Assembly (NCBI RefSeq): GCF_001590985.1
Contig: NZ_BCTX01000007.1
Span: 39,905-103,904 of the forward strand
Direction: 5' to 3'
DNA length: 64,000 nucleotides
From: Novosphingobium naphthalenivorans NBRC 102051
GTDB lineage: Bacteria > Pseudomonadota > Alphaproteobacteria > Sphingomonadales > Sphingomonadaceae
The translations under genes and the position numbers were made by a program. Below are positions 55,550-64,000 of the stretch, piece after piece. The first letter of the stretch is position 1. Each line of letters starts with the position of its first letter. The notes under the pieces were generated by a model. The model ran no database searches. It saw only the letters and a list, made by a program, of their open reading frames with translations, and was not told the DNA's origin.

Positions 55550-55996
55550 ATGGAACGGAGGGTGGGCACGGTCCTGGCACAAGTCGCGCGGCTGATGCGG
55601 CGCGCGTTTGACGGGCGTGCGCGCGAAATCGGCGTGACGCGCCCGCAATGGCTCGTGCTCAGCGTGCTGCAGCGGTACGAGGGCATCAAGCAGGGCGGCC
55701 TGGCGGATATCCTCGAAGTCGAGCCGATCACCGCCGGGCGGATGATCGACCGTATGCAGGAGGCCGGCCTTGTCGAGCGCCGCGCCGATCCGGCGGACCG
55801 CAGGGCCTGGAGGCTCTACCTGACCGGCCGCGGGCGCGAGATTACCGAGCGCTTGCAACCGCTGGCTTCAGAAACGTCCAGCGAGGCGCTCAGGGGCGTG
55901 TCGGAGGACGAAACGGCGGAACTGCTCCGCATACTCGACAAGATGCTGGAAAACCTGACCGGGCGAGCGGCCGATACCGGTTCGCAGAACGACTGA
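55550..55996 (+). CDS. MarR-family transcriptional regulator (first)
   Basis: The 148-residue winged-helix regulator has LAQVARLMRRAFDGRAREIGVTRPQWLVLSVLQRYEGIKQGGLADILEVEPITAGRMIDRMQEAGLVERRADPADRRAWRLYLTGRG, the typical MarR recognition helix and the DxRxxxxxLT wing motif. The ligand is unknown. It sits downstream of the AcuI-like reductase and may control it or the nearby efflux genes. The start at 55550 has a weak ribosome binding site. Confidence 0.92.
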   Translation: MERRVGTVLAQVARLMRRAFDGRAREIGVTRPQWLVLSVLQRYEGIKQGGLADILEVEPITAGRMIDRMQEAGLVERRADPADRRAWRLYLTGRGREITERLQPLASETSSEALRGVSEDETAELLRILDKMLENLTGRAADTGSQND

Positions 55997-56115
55997 GCCG
56001 GTATCGCTTCCGAGCGCAGGCAGTCGGCTTGGGATTTCCCAGACTGATGCTGCACTGCGGCGCATGATGAAATGGCGGGAAAGCTGGCGAATTCTTCGTG
56101 TTGACGAAACTGCCT

Positions 56116-56136
56116 TTGCAGTTGCAACAATTGCAA
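56116..56136. repeat. TTGCA(A) iterations in promoter of small secreted protein
   Basis: TTGCA at 56116, TTGCAA at 56122 and TTGCAA at 56131, the last running into a TTGACT hexamer (56137-56142) that fits a -35 box. They may be protein-binding sites; unproven. Confidence 0.35.
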
Positions 56137-56156
56137 TTGACTTTGGTGGGCTGACC

Positions 56157-56172
56157 CCTAACCTAGGTTAGG
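56157..56172. promoter_or_regulatory. Perfect 16-bp palindrome CCTAACCTAGGTTAGG (candidate operator)
   Basis: A fully symmetric 16-mer 42 bp before the ATG of the small secreted protein, about 14 bp beyond a TTGACT hexamer, so it would overlap the -10 region. Its half-site TAGGTTAG recurs once at 57340-57347 in front of the second MarR gene. MarR proteins bind palindromes of this size, so it may be that regulator's site. Confidence 0.55.
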
Positions 56173-56213
56173 AAGTTGAAACAACACTTGAAACGTATTT
56201 CGGAGTTTGCACG

Positions 56214-56525
56214 ATGAACAAGTTTGCCGCTCTCGCCACTGTCGCGGCCCTCGCGTTCGCCCCGACCGCGGTTTTCGCTGAAACCACCCAGGCCGTTCAC
56301 GAAGTCACCGAAGAAGCTGCCGCTCCGGTTCAGCTCAACGCTGGCACGATGCTCTACGCGTCGAACGGCTACCGCATTGCCCCGATCTATCGCGTCAACA
56401 CCGACGGTAATCCGCAGGTCATTCTGAACGGCCGTCTCATCACCGTTCCGGTTTCGACCGTGAGCGAAGTTGACGGCAAGATCACGACTTCGCTGTCGAA
56501 GAAGGAAGTCGCGACTGCGAAGTAA
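56214..56525 (+). CDS. Small secreted protein of unknown function
   Basis: The 103-residue protein has a clear signal peptide (MNKFAALATVAALAFAPTAVFAET) and a mature domain of about 80 residues: GTMLYASNGYRIAPIYRVNTDGNPQVILNGRLITVPVSTVSEVDGKITTSLSKKEV. The latter resembles short beta-strand repeats around a 'GRLITVP' turn; I recall similar small sphingomonad proteins without a function. Codon use is very biased (almost all GCC/GTC/ACC type), suggesting strong expression. Palindromic promoter and UUCG-loop terminator flank it. Confidence 0.8.
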   Translation: MNKFAALATVAALAFAPTAVFAETTQAVHEVTEEAAAPVQLNAGTMLYASNGYRIAPIYRVNTDGNPQVILNGRLITVPVSTVSEVDGKITTSLSKKEVATAK

Positions 56526-56548
56526 GCTTTCACGAGCTCTCAAGACGG

Positions 56549-56580
56549 AAAGGGCGGTCCTTCGGGGCCGCCCTTTCTGT
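56549..56580 (+). terminator. Terminator with UUCG tetraloop after small secreted protein
   Basis: AAAGGGCGGTCC, TTCG, GGGCCGCCCTTT (one G-U-type pair), then CTGTTTTCG. Same stem as the rpsD terminator. Confidence 0.9.
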
Positions 56581-56628
56581 TTTCGCGATGGGCAGGTGAA
56601 AGCGGGCGGGAAGATCGAGGCAAGCCAG

Positions 56629-56774
56629 AAGCGATCCGGTTCGGATTGAACAGGATCGCCCTGGAAATCGTTCTAGAGCCGCTCCGGTTCAGATTGAACC
56701 AGACCGGCTCTGGGAAATTCTTTGTTTGCCGTGATTTCCGAGCTGGCAGGTGATTCCACCTGCCTCGAAATCAC
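56629..56774. repeat. Three consecutive palindromic hairpins (REP-like) before marR stop
   Basis: First: GCGATCC...GGATCGC around GGTTCGGATTGAACA (56629-56657). Second: GAGCCG-CTCCGGTTCA...TGAACCAGACCGGCTC (about 56676-56710), with the same core. Third: GTGATTTCCGAG...CTCGAAATCAC with an inner GCAGGTG/CACCTGC stem (56731-56774). The third ends 1 bp from the minus-strand MarR stop and may terminate it. Confidence 0.7.
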
Positions 56775-56775
56775 T

Positions 56776-57264
56776 CTAGCCGCGGCTCACGTTGTCGTAG
56801 ATGCGGTCCATGAAGTTGAGCAGCTGCCCGACTTCTTCATCCGAAAATCCGTGGAACATGCGCTGTTCGCTTTCGGAGGCGATCGCGGCCAGCTTGGTCA
56901 GCAGCGGTTCCGCCTTGGTGGTCGGATAGACGGCGCGCGCGCGCCGGTCGTCGCGGCGGTCGCGCCGTTCCAGCAGGCCGTCGGCGCAAAGGCGATCGAT
57001 CAGGCGGCCTGCCGAAGCCTCGGACATTTCCAGATATTCGGCGATCGTGCGCTGGGTCGAGCCCGGATAGCGGGCAACGATCGCGATCATCGCCCACTGC
57101 GAAAGGGTGACATTCAGCGTGGCAACCTTGCGGTCGAAGCTGTTGCGCTGAAGACGTGAGATAACCGTCATGCGCAGGCTGACCTGCCGCTTGGGATTCT
57201 CGTCGCCAATGCGGAACGGATCCTTGCGCAGATCAGTCGTCTTGTTGTCGGCGTCGCTCGCCAC
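56776..57264 (-). CDS. MarR-family transcriptional regulator (second)
   Basis: The 162-residue protein starts at a GTG preceded by GAGGAG. The winged helix reads VTLSQWAMIAIVARYPGSTQRTIAEYLEMSEASAGRLIDRLCADGLLERRDRRDDRRARAVYPTTK, with the DxRxR wing. It lies downstream of the RND efflux operon on the same strand, 170 bp from the last efflux gene, which hints at control of that pump. Its upstream region has a TAGGTTAG half-site. Confidence 0.92.
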   Translation of the reverse strand: MASDADNKTTDLRKDPFRIGDENPKRQVSLRMTVISRLQRNSFDRKVATLNVTLSQWAMIAIVARYPGSTQRTIAEYLEMSEASAGRLIDRLCADGLLERRDRRDDRRARAVYPTTKAEPLLTKLAAIASESEQRMFHGFSDEEVGQLLNFMDRIYDNVSRG

Positions 57265-57434
57265 GCGTTACTCCTCGCTGTCCGGCATGGGGAACTGCAA
57301 TCGCCGGGCTGTGCCCTGTCGCGGCGGCGACTGCTTTCGTAGGTTAGTATATCGTGCAGAGGATCGCTTGCGTCAATCGATCGTCTTCACCATGCGCGGC
57401 CTGACCCTTGCTGAGCCGTGGACAAACCCGCGCT

Positions 57435-58847
57435 CTATTCCGGGGGAGGGCTCGCCTGGTCTCCGCCCAGCACGCGGTAGAGCGTTATCCGGTTGGTGGC
57501 GGCCTGCAGGCGTACGGCCACTTCCGCCTTGCGGGCGGTGTAGAGGCTGCGCTGGGCATCGAGGTTGTCCAGCGAACTGGCAATGCCCTGCTTGTAAGTC
57601 GCCTCGGTCAGCCGCGCGGTATCCTGCGCGGCGGCCGTATAGGCGCTTGCCGCCCGCAGCCGCTCGGCCAGCGTTCCCTGATCGGCCAGCGCGTCGGCGA
57701 CTTCGCTGAAAGCGGTCTGGATCGCCTTTTCGTAAGTGGCCAGCGCGGCATCGCGCCGCGCCTTGGTCACTTTCACATTGGCCGCCTTGCCGCCCGCGTT
57801 GAAGATCGACCAGCTTGCCGTGCCGCTCGCCGTAGCGGCAAAGGAGCCGTGATCGAACAGGGACGAGAGGGCATCGCTGGCAAAGCCGAGCAGGCCGGTC
57901 AGCGAGATGCTGGGGAACAGCTCGGCACGGGCCACGCCGATATCGGCATTGGCGGCGCGCAGATCGTATTCGGCCGAGATCACGTCCGGACGGCGCAGAA
58001 GGACCTGCGAACTGGTGCCCGCGGGCAGCACGGCCAGCTCCTTGTTGACGTCGTCGATGCTGCCGGGAAGCAGGGAGCGGTCGAAGTCGGCGCCGACCAG
58101 CAGGCGGATCGCGTTGATGTCCTGCGCCAGCGCGGTCGTCTGCGAGGCGACATCGCCCTTGGCCGTTTCCAGCACCTGCTGCACCTGGCTCAGGTCCGTG
58201 CGCGGCGCGATGCCGCCCTTGAGGCGGGCGGTGGTCAGGCGGAGGCTGTCTTCGGCATTGGCGACGGTCGACTGCGCGATCGTGAGCAGGTCCTTGTCAG
58301 CCGCATAGGCTGCCCAGGCCTGTGCCAGATCGGCCACCAGCCCAAGCCGCACGGTGCGGGCCGAGGCTTCGGTCGAGAGCGCCGTATTGCGCTGGGCCTC
58401 GGTCGCGTTCTGGAGCTTGCCGAACAGGTCCAGCTCGAAGCTCGACATGCCGCCTTGCGCCGAATAGGACCAGCCGTCGCCTGTGGTGATGCCACCGGTT
58501 TCCTTGCGTGCGGCTGTCCCGTCCACGCTCAGCGCTGGAAACTGGTTGGCGCGCGTGACTGTCAGCTGGGCGCGGGCGGCAGCGACATTGGCGGCCGCGA
58601 CGCGCAGGTCCCGGTTGGCGATGAGGGCCTGTTCGATCAGCGCCTGCAGCCGGGGATCGCGGAAGATCTCCTTGTAGGAGACCAGCGGCAGGTCCGCTTC
58701 GCTTTGTGCCAGATAGGCGTCTCCGGCTGGCCAGGAGGCCGGAACCGGCGGCGCCGGGGCCAGATACTTCGGAGCGAGCGAGCAGGCGCCCAGCGCCATG
58801 GCGGGCAGCAGGGAAAGGGCCAGTCTCGCGGAAGTCACGCGCTTCAT
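57435..58847 (-). CDS. RND efflux system outer-membrane lipoprotein (NodT/OprM family)
   Basis: The 470-residue TolC-like channel has a lipoprotein signal (LALSLLPAMALGACSLAP, Cys at 22) and the tandem OEP repeats seen as EQALIANRDLRVAAANVAAARAQLTVTRANQFPAL and LTTARLKGGIAPRTDLSQVQQVLETAKGD. It spans the outer membrane and joins the periplasmic adaptor. ATGA overlap with the RND gene shows coupling. Confidence 0.93.
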   Translation of the reverse strand: MKRVTSARLALSLLPAMALGACSLAPKYLAPAPPVPASWPAGDAYLAQSEADLPLVSYKEIFRDPRLQALIEQALIANRDLRVAAANVAAARAQLTVTRANQFPALSVDGTAARKETGGITTGDGWSYSAQGGMSSFELDLFGKLQNATEAQRNTALSTEASARTVRLGLVADLAQAWAAYAADKDLLTIAQSTVANAEDSLRLTTARLKGGIAPRTDLSQVQQVLETAKGDVASQTTALAQDINAIRLLVGADFDRSLLPGSIDDVNKELAVLPAGTSSQVLLRRPDVISAEYDLRAANADIGVARAELFPSISLTGLLGFASDALSSLFDHGSFAATASGTASWSIFNAGGKAANVKVTKARRDAALATYEKAIQTAFSEVADALADQGTLAERLRAASAYTAAAQDTARLTEATYKQGIASSLDNLDAQRSLYTARKAEVAVRLQAATNRITLYRVLGGDQASPPPE

Positions 58848-61800
58848 GCTTCATCTCCGGAAAGGTCGTGCGAGCGCAGCCATTTCCTTCCCGCGGCGAG
58901 CCCGTCGCGCACGCCGCGGCGCACGAGCACGAAGAACAGCGGGATGTAGAAGATCGCCAGGACCGTGGCGGTGAGCATACCGCCGACCACGGCCGTGCCG
59001 ATCGCGATACGGCTGTTGGCCCCGGCGCCGGTCGCCGTGGCGAGCGGCAGCACGCCGAAGATGAAGGCGAAGCTGGTCATTAGGATCGGGCGCAGGCGGA
59101 TGCGGGCCGCCAGCAGGGCGGCGTCGATCACCCTCATACCCTGCTTTTCGGCCTGTTCGGCGAATTCGATCATGAGGATCGCATTCTTGGCAGCAAGGCC
59201 CATGGTCGTGAGCAGGCCGATCTGCAGGTACACGTCGTTCTGCAGGCCGCGCAGCGTCGTAAAGGCGATCGCGCCCAGCAGGCCGAGCGGAATGACCAGA
59301 ACCACGGCCACCGGGATCGACCAGCTTTCATAGAGCGCGGCAAGGCACAGGAACACGACGAGCAGCGAGAGCGCGTAGAGCACCGGTGCCTGCCCCGAGG
59401 ACAGCCGTTCCTGATAGGACGAGCCCGACCAGGCGACGCTGGTGCCCGGGATATCGGAGGCCAGCTTTTCCATCACGTTCATCGCCGTGCCCGAGCTGAC
59501 GCCCGGCGCGGGTGTGCCCGAGAATTCGTAAGCCTGAAGGCCGTTGAAGCGCGAGGTCGAACTCGGCGCGGTCGACCAGTCGACCGTCGAGAAGGCGGAG
59601 AACGGCGCCATCTGGCCGTCAGACCCGCGCACATACCATTGCGAGAGATCCTCCGGACGCGAGCGGAACTGCGCATCGCCCTGGACATAGACTTTCTTGA
59701 CGCGGCCCTTGTCGATGAAGTCGTTGACGTAAGTGCCGCCCCATGCCGTCGCCAGCGTCGCGTTCACATTGCTGGGGGAAAGACCGTAGGCGGTCAGGGC
59801 CCGCGTGTTGGTGCTGATCTTGAGCGTCGAAACGTCGGGCAGGTCGCTCAGCCTGACGCTGGCAAGCTCGCTGTTCTGCATGGCTTCGCCGAGCAGCTTG
59901 TCACGGGCTTCCTCGAACTTCTCGCGGCTCATGCCGGTGCGGTTCTGCAGCTCCATCGTAAAGCCCGAGGACTGCCCGAGGCCGCGGATCGCGCCGGGGA
60001 CCAGAGTGAAGACTTGCGCATCGCGAAGCCCCCGGAAAGCGGCGCTGGCGCGCTGAACGATGGCCTCGGCGCTGTTTTCCTCACCCTTGCGCTCATCCCA
60101 GTTGTTGAGCTTGACGAAGCCCTGGCCGGTGTTCTGTCCCGAAGCGCCGAAGCCTCCGCCAGCCACTGTGAAAATGCCCCAGACGTTGTTCTTCTCGTGG
60201 GTGAGGAAGTACTTCTCCACCTCGCGCTGGACTTCCTGGGTCTTTTCACGGGGCGTACCGGCGGGCATGCGCCACTGGACCATGATATTGCCCTGGTCCT
60301 CGTTGGGCAGGAAGCCGGTCGGCAACCGCTGGAACAGCATCATCGTGGCAATGCAGACCAGCACGAATATCCCCAGCCAGCGCCACTTGTGTTCAACCAC
60401 CTGCCCGGTCCGGTGGACATAGGCATGGGTCATGCGTTCGATGGCGTGGTTGAAACCGGTGTGGAACTTCTCCCAGCCGCGCGCCAGCGCCGGGAACCGG
60501 TGCTCGATCTGTGTGGGAACGGTATGGCCGTCGGGCTGCCTGGGCTTGAGGAGAGTGGCGGTAAGGGCCGGGCTGAGGATCAGCGCGACCAGCACCGAGA
60601 GCACCATGGCCGAAACGATGGTCAGCGAGAACTGGCGGTAGATCACGCCGGTCGAGCCGCCGAAGAAGGCCATGGGCAGGAACACGGCCGACAGCACCAG
60701 GGCAATGGCGATCAGCGCGACCTGAATTTCCTCCATCGACTTGATGGTGGCCTCGCGCGCGGACATGCCCGGATTTTCTTCCATCAGGCGCTCGACGTTC
60801 TCGACCACGACGATGGCGTCGTCGACCAGCAGGCCGATCGCCAGCACCAGCCCGAACAGGGTCATCGTGTTGATCGAGAAGCCGACGAGATAGAACAGCG
60901 CGAAGGTTCCCAGCAGTACGACCGGGACGGCGATCGCCGGGATCAGTGTTGCCCGCCAGCTCTGCAGGAACACGAACATCACGATCACGACGAGGACAAT
61001 GGCCTCGAAGAGCGACTTTTCGACTTCGGAGACCGAGAGCTTGATGAACTCCGTGGAATCGTTTCCGTAGGTGAATTTCAGCCCGTCCGGCATGGTGGCG
61101 GAGAGCTGCTGCATCTTGGCCTTTACGGCCTCCGCAGTCGCCAGTGCATCGGCGCCGGGCGAAAGCGAGATGGAAATGCCCGCACCGGGATGACCGTTGA
61201 AGCGGCTGGCCGAGCTGTAGTTTTCCGCTCCGATTTCGACACGCGCGACGTCACCGATCGTCACGGCCGAGCCATCGGTCTGGTTCTTCAGCACGATATT
61301 GCGGAACTGGTCGACCGTCTGCATGCGCGATCCGGCCGTAACGATGGCGTCGATGGCCTGTCCTGCGGGGGCGGGCAGGCCACCGAGTTCGCCGGCAGCG
61401 ACTTCGGTGTTCTGCGCCTTGATGGCCGTGATCACGTCGCTGGGCATCAGCGCGACAGCGGCCAGCTTGTTCGGATCGAGCCAGATGCGCATGGCGTGCG
61501 GCGCACCGAAGACGTTGACTTCGCCGACACCTTCGACGCGGGAAAGCGGGTCCTGGATATTGGAAGAGAGGTAGTCCGACACGTCCTGGTTCGAGCGGGT
61601 GTCGGTCTCATCATAGACCACGACCAGCAGCAGCTGGTCCGGGTTCGACTTGGTGACCCGCACGCCCTGGTCCTGCACCGACTGGGGCAGGCGCGACAGG
61701 GCGGTCTGGACCTTGTTCTGGACCTGGACCTGCGCAATGTCGGGATCGGTGCCCTTGGCGAAGACGGCACTGATCGTGGCCTGTCCACGGTTGGACGACT

Positions 61801-62041
61801 GCGAGCTGAAATAGAGCAGGCCGTCGATGCCGGTCAGCTGCTGCTCGATGATCTGGGTGACGCTGTTCTCGATCGTCTCGGCGGAAGCGCCGGGATAGGT
61901 GGCGCGGATGTTGACCTGCGTCGGCGCGATGTCCGGATACTGTTCGTTCGGCAGGTAGTTCAGCGCGCCGATGCCGGCCAGCATCACGACAATCGCGAGA
62001 ACCCATGCGAAAATGGGCCGGTCGATGAATATGCGTGACAT
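58844..62041 (-). CDS. RND multidrug efflux permease (HAE-1 type)
   Basis: The 1065-residue inner-membrane antiporter has the HAE-1 topology of 12 spans and two large periplasmic loops. It shows FIDRPIFAWVLAIVVMLAGIGALNYLPNEQYPDIAPTQVNIRATYPGASAETIENSVTQIIEQQL, the proton-relay AIGLLVDDAIVVVENVERLMEE (two Asp in span 4), and the ending FAFIFGVLPLATATGAGANSRIAIGTAVVGGM. This is AcrB/MexB-like with drug or solvent substrates inferred. Confidence 0.96.
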   Translation of the reverse strand: MSRIFIDRPIFAWVLAIVVMLAGIGALNYLPNEQYPDIAPTQVNIRATYPGASAETIENSVTQIIEQQLTGIDGLLYFSSQSSNRGQATISAVFAKGTDPDIAQVQVQNKVQTALSRLPQSVQDQGVRVTKSNPDQLLLVVVYDETDTRSNQDVSDYLSSNIQDPLSRVEGVGEVNVFGAPHAMRIWLDPNKLAAVALMPSDVITAIKAQNTEVAAGELGGLPAPAGQAIDAIVTAGSRMQTVDQFRNIVLKNQTDGSAVTIGDVARVEIGAENYSSASRFNGHPGAGISISLSPGADALATAEAVKAKMQQLSATMPDGLKFTYGNDSTEFIKLSVSEVEKSLFEAIVLVVIVMFVFLQSWRATLIPAIAVPVVLLGTFALFYLVGFSINTMTLFGLVLAIGLLVDDAIVVVENVERLMEENPGMSAREATIKSMEEIQVALIAIALVLSAVFLPMAFFGGSTGVIYRQFSLTIVSAMVLSVLVALILSPALTATLLKPRQPDGHTVPTQIEHRFPALARGWEKFHTGFNHAIERMTHAYVHRTGQVVEHKWRWLGIFVLVCIATMMLFQRLPTGFLPNEDQGNIMVQWRMPAGTPREKTQEVQREVEKYFLTHEKNNVWGIFTVAGGGFGASGQNTGQGFVKLNNWDERKGEENSAEAIVQRASAAFRGLRDAQVFTLVPGAIRGLGQSSGFTMELQNRTGMSREKFEEARDKLLGEAMQNSELASVRLSDLPDVSTLKISTNTRALTAYGLSPSNVNATLATAWGGTYVNDFIDKGRVKKVYVQGDAQFRSRPEDLSQWYVRGSDGQMAPFSAFSTVDWSTAPSSTSRFNGLQAYEFSGTPAPGVSSGTAMNVMEKLASDIPGTSVAWSGSSYQERLSSGQAPVLYALSLLVVFLCLAALYESWSIPVAVVLVIPLGLLGAIAFTTLRGLQNDVYLQIGLLTTMGLAAKNAILMIEFAEQAEKQGMRVIDAALLAARIRLRPILMTSFAFIFGVLPLATATGAGANSRIAIGTAVVGGMLTATVLAIFYIPLFFVLVRRGVRDGLAAGRKWLRSHDLSGDEA

Positions 62042-62048
62042 GCCGGGC

Positions 62049-63251
62049 TCAGCTGCCCTTGCTCGCAGAGGCGCCGGCGGCGGCCTTCGGCGGCCCCACC
62101 GGTTGCGGGCTGGAAGCTTCGACAGGCTTGATCGCAGCCCCCTGCTTGAGGCCGTTCAGCCCCTGCACGATGACCTTTTCGCCCTGCTTGAGGCCGGCGG
62201 TGATGACAGAGTTCGTACCATAAGTGCGAACCGCCGTTACCGTGTGGCGGGCCGCCTTGTTACCGTCTCCCACCACCATCACGTAGGCGCTGCCGTCGAA
62301 ATCGCGCTGGACGGCGGTCTGGGGGACCAGAATGGCGTTGGGATCGGTGGCCTGATCGAACGTGGCCGTGACGAACATTCCCGGCAGCAGCATCCCGTCC
62401 GGATTGGGGAAGCGCGCGCGCAGCGTCACGGTGCCTGTGCTTTCATCGACAGTCACTTCGGAAAACTGGACGGTTCCCGGCAGGGCATAGGACGTGCCGC
62501 CGTCCAGCATCAGGTGGACCTGCGTGCTGCCGGGCTTGACGCCGCCTGCGGCCAGCTTGTGTCGCAGGGCGACCATCTCCGTGGCGGACTGCTGCATGTC
62601 GACATAGATCGGATCGGTGCGCTGGATCAGGGCCAGAGGATCGGACTGGCTGGCACTGGCCAGCGCGCCGACCGTGAACAGCGAACGGCCGATGCGGCCG
62701 CTGATCGGGGCCGGGACCGTCGTGAAGCGCAAGTTGACTTTGGCCGTGTCGAGAGCGGCGGCCATCTGCGCCACTGACGCTTTGGCGACGCGGGCGCTGG
62801 CCAGAGCGTCCGTGTAGTCCTGCTTGGCCACTGCCTCCATGTCGGCAAGCGGCTTGTAGCGATCGGCTTTGGCAACCGCGGCGTCAGCAGAGGCCCTGGC
62901 GCTGGCGAGATTGGCCTGCGCCTGATTGACTGCGGCCTGATACAGGCTCGGATCGATCTGGAACAGCGGCTGTCCGGCGCGCACATAGCCGCCTTCGGTG
63001 AAGTACCGCTTGCGGATGACGCCTGTCACCTGCGGGCGCACTTCGGAGGTTTCGAAAGCCACCGTGCGGCCGCTGAGCGAGACGCCGATCGGAACGTCGG
63101 ACACATGCGCGACGATATACCCGACCTGCGCAGGGGGACGCTCTTGCCCGCCTTTGGAATCACCCGAGCACGAGGCGAGCGTAGCGGCTGCCAGGACGCC
63201 GAAAGCGAGGCGGCAGGAGAAGGCGATCGAACGCGCGGGCGCGGGGGGCAT
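62049..63251 (-). CDS. RND efflux periplasmic adaptor (membrane fusion lipoprotein)
   Basis: The 400-residue adaptor has a lipobox signal (LAFGVLAAATLASCSGD, Cys near 28) and the HlyD/AcrA domains: SGRTVAFETSEVRPQVTGVIRKRYFTEGGYVRAGQPLFQIDPSLY (lipoyl half), the helical hairpin QAQANLASARASADAAVAKADRYKPL, and VPAPISGRIGRSLFTVGA (second lipoyl half), then a beta-barrel. I chose the ATG at 63251; a TTG at 63266 is the other option. First gene of the operon. Confidence 0.94.
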   Translation of the reverse strand: MPPAPARSIAFSCRLAFGVLAAATLASCSGDSKGGQERPPAQVGYIVAHVSDVPIGVSLSGRTVAFETSEVRPQVTGVIRKRYFTEGGYVRAGQPLFQIDPSLYQAAVNQAQANLASARASADAAVAKADRYKPLADMEAVAKQDYTDALASARVAKASVAQMAAALDTAKVNLRFTTVPAPISGRIGRSLFTVGALASASQSDPLALIQRTDPIYVDMQQSATEMVALRHKLAAGGVKPGSTQVHLMLDGGTSYALPGTVQFSEVTVDESTGTVTLRARFPNPDGMLLPGMFVTATFDQATDPNAILVPQTAVQRDFDGSAYVMVVGDGNKAARHTVTAVRTYGTNSVITAGLKQGEKVIVQGLNGLKQGAAIKPVEASSPQPVGPPKAAAGASASKGS

Positions 63252-63680
63252 GGAGAAAGGAACCAATTTCTAAGCTTTCTGACGATTGCGGGGAGCTATT
63301 GAGGCATTCCGCGCCTGCTGCAAGCACCCTTACACAGTTGCGACACTTTACGACGAACTATGACGTTGTCCTGTCACGTACCGGGTCAAGTCATCCGATC
63401 TGTCCGTTCGCGATCCGGATCGTCGTAGTGCGAGGCTGGGTCTGCGATCCCAGCGTGACGGGGCCGTGGAAGGATTACGGCGATGCCTTCTGCCATTGCT
63501 GCAAGAGAAATAGGGTTTTGCCTGACCTGTCGTCCTCTCGATCGCAGTACAAGTCCGTAAACTGATAGTCCCTGACCTCGATGGGGATTTAAAATCGACT
63601 GTACGCTCATGACTTGTACGACTACTCTCCCGGCTGAAAACAGGAAGCAGGCAAAGGCCTGAAATGGAGAGGGGAGTATC
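63252..63680. other. Divergent promoter region between efflux operon and gdhA (429 bp)
   Basis: Must hold promoters for both directions. It contains a CTGGG-TCTGCGAT-CCCAG hairpin (63436-63453) and two related words GACTGTACG and GACTTGTACG at about 63597-63624, close to the gdhA start. An 88-codon plus-strand frame (63299-63565) lacks a ribosome binding site and recognisable sequence, so I do not call it. Confidence 0.5.
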
Positions 63681-64000
63681 ATGGCGGTTTCGGACCATGT
63701 GGATTTCAATGGCTTTATGGAAGGCGTGAAGCGCCGCAATCCCTATCAGCCGGAATTCGTGCAAGCCGTGCAGGAAGTCGCGGAGGACATTTTCGACTTC
63801 ATTGGCGACAAGGAGGAGTACCACGAACAGCAGATCCTGCGCCGCATCGCCGAGCCAGACCGGGTCGTCAGCTTCCGCGTCTGCTGGGAGGATGACAATG
63901 GCAGCATTCGCGTCCAGCGCGGCTGGCGCGTGCAGAACAACAATGCGATCGGGCCCTACAAGGGCGGCATCCGCTTCCATCCGTCAGTGACGGAAAGCGT
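63681..64000 (+). CDS. gdhA: NADP-specific glutamate dehydrogenase (N-terminal part)
   Basis: The visible 106 codons encode MAVSDHVDFNGFMEGVKRRNPYQPEFVQAVQEVAEDIFDFI and then RRIAEPDRVVSFRVCWEDDNGSIRVQRGWRVQNNNAIGPYKGGIRFHPSV. The RVQ-x-N-x-AIGPYKGG-x-RFHP block is the start of the substrate-binding domain of hexameric GDH (GdhA, 2-oxoglutarate and ammonia to glutamate). The ATG follows GGAGAGGGGAG. It runs off the window. Confidence 0.95.
   Translation, partial: MAVSDHVDFNGFMEGVKRRNPYQPEFVQAVQEVAEDIFDFIGDKEEYHEQQILRRIAEPDRVVSFRVCWEDDNGSIRVQRGWRVQNNNAIGPYKGGIRFHPSVTES

Noticed and set aside
59639..62038. 799-codon frame opposite the RND permease
   Set aside because: Antisense shadow with His/Asp/Arg/Gln-rich product; the minus strand encodes a complete RND transporter.
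63299..63565. 88-codon frame in the efflux-gdhA divergent region
   Set aside because: No ribosome binding site, no family resemblance; the region must carry two promoters.

Overview
The window looks like a chromosomal segment of an alphaproteobacterium of the order Sphingomonadales, probably close to Novosphingobium. The grounds are high GC throughout, the order rpiB-glyA-small membrane ORF-nrdR-trmJ, the separate ilvBHC and leuA units, a DUF4170 protein, a very acidic RpoD and the style of the intergenic palindromic repeats. This is inference from gene content; there is no rRNA in the window to confirm it. I found no tRNA, rRNA, CRISPR array, prophage or transposase gene.

Layout. 1-4.8 kb: a partial recJ (minus), then a tight four-gene plus-strand operon (secreted protein, flavodoxin-like protein, DUF4261-like protein, AHH-type nuclease), meeting a convergent nitronate monooxygenase. 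5.7-15 kb: a tandem PilZ protein, then a minus-strand branched-chain amino-acid block. This block is leuA with a leucine-rich leader peptide, a TMEM175-type channel, an I78 inhibitor lipoprotein carrying a repeat insertion, an AT-richer two-gene island on the opposite strand, and ilvB-ilvH-ilvC. 15-27.6 kb: miaA and serB with overlapping divergent starts, a DUF559 nuclease bounded by inverted repeats, purL, then xseB-ispA-coaD-peptidylprolyl isomerase-queA-ABC exporter-DUF481 protein-tgt. 27.7-33 kb: S9 peptidase, orphan ParA, rpsD, class A beta-lactamase.

33-44.3 kb: trmJ-nrdR-membrane ORF-glyA-rpiB (minus), a membrane protein, a DbpA-type RNA helicase, an RcnB-like protein, and the information-processing block rpoD-dnaG-yqeY. 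44.5-54 kb: carA and carB separated by three small ORFs, greA, DUF4170, a YqjD/YqjE-type membrane stress cluster, and eno. 54-64 kb: an AcuI-like reductase with a MarR regulator, a small secreted protein behind a perfect 16-bp palindrome, a second MarR regulator, a three-gene RND efflux operon, and the start of gdhA.

Most genes are housekeeping: amino acids, purine and pyrimidine synthesis, tRNA modification, replication and transcription. The unusual material is in small accessory patches: several palindromic repeat families (one inserted in frame inside a gene, one bracketing a nuclease gene), a 21-bp-phased repeat array, an AT-richer gene pair, and probable leader elements upstream of leuA and ilvB.
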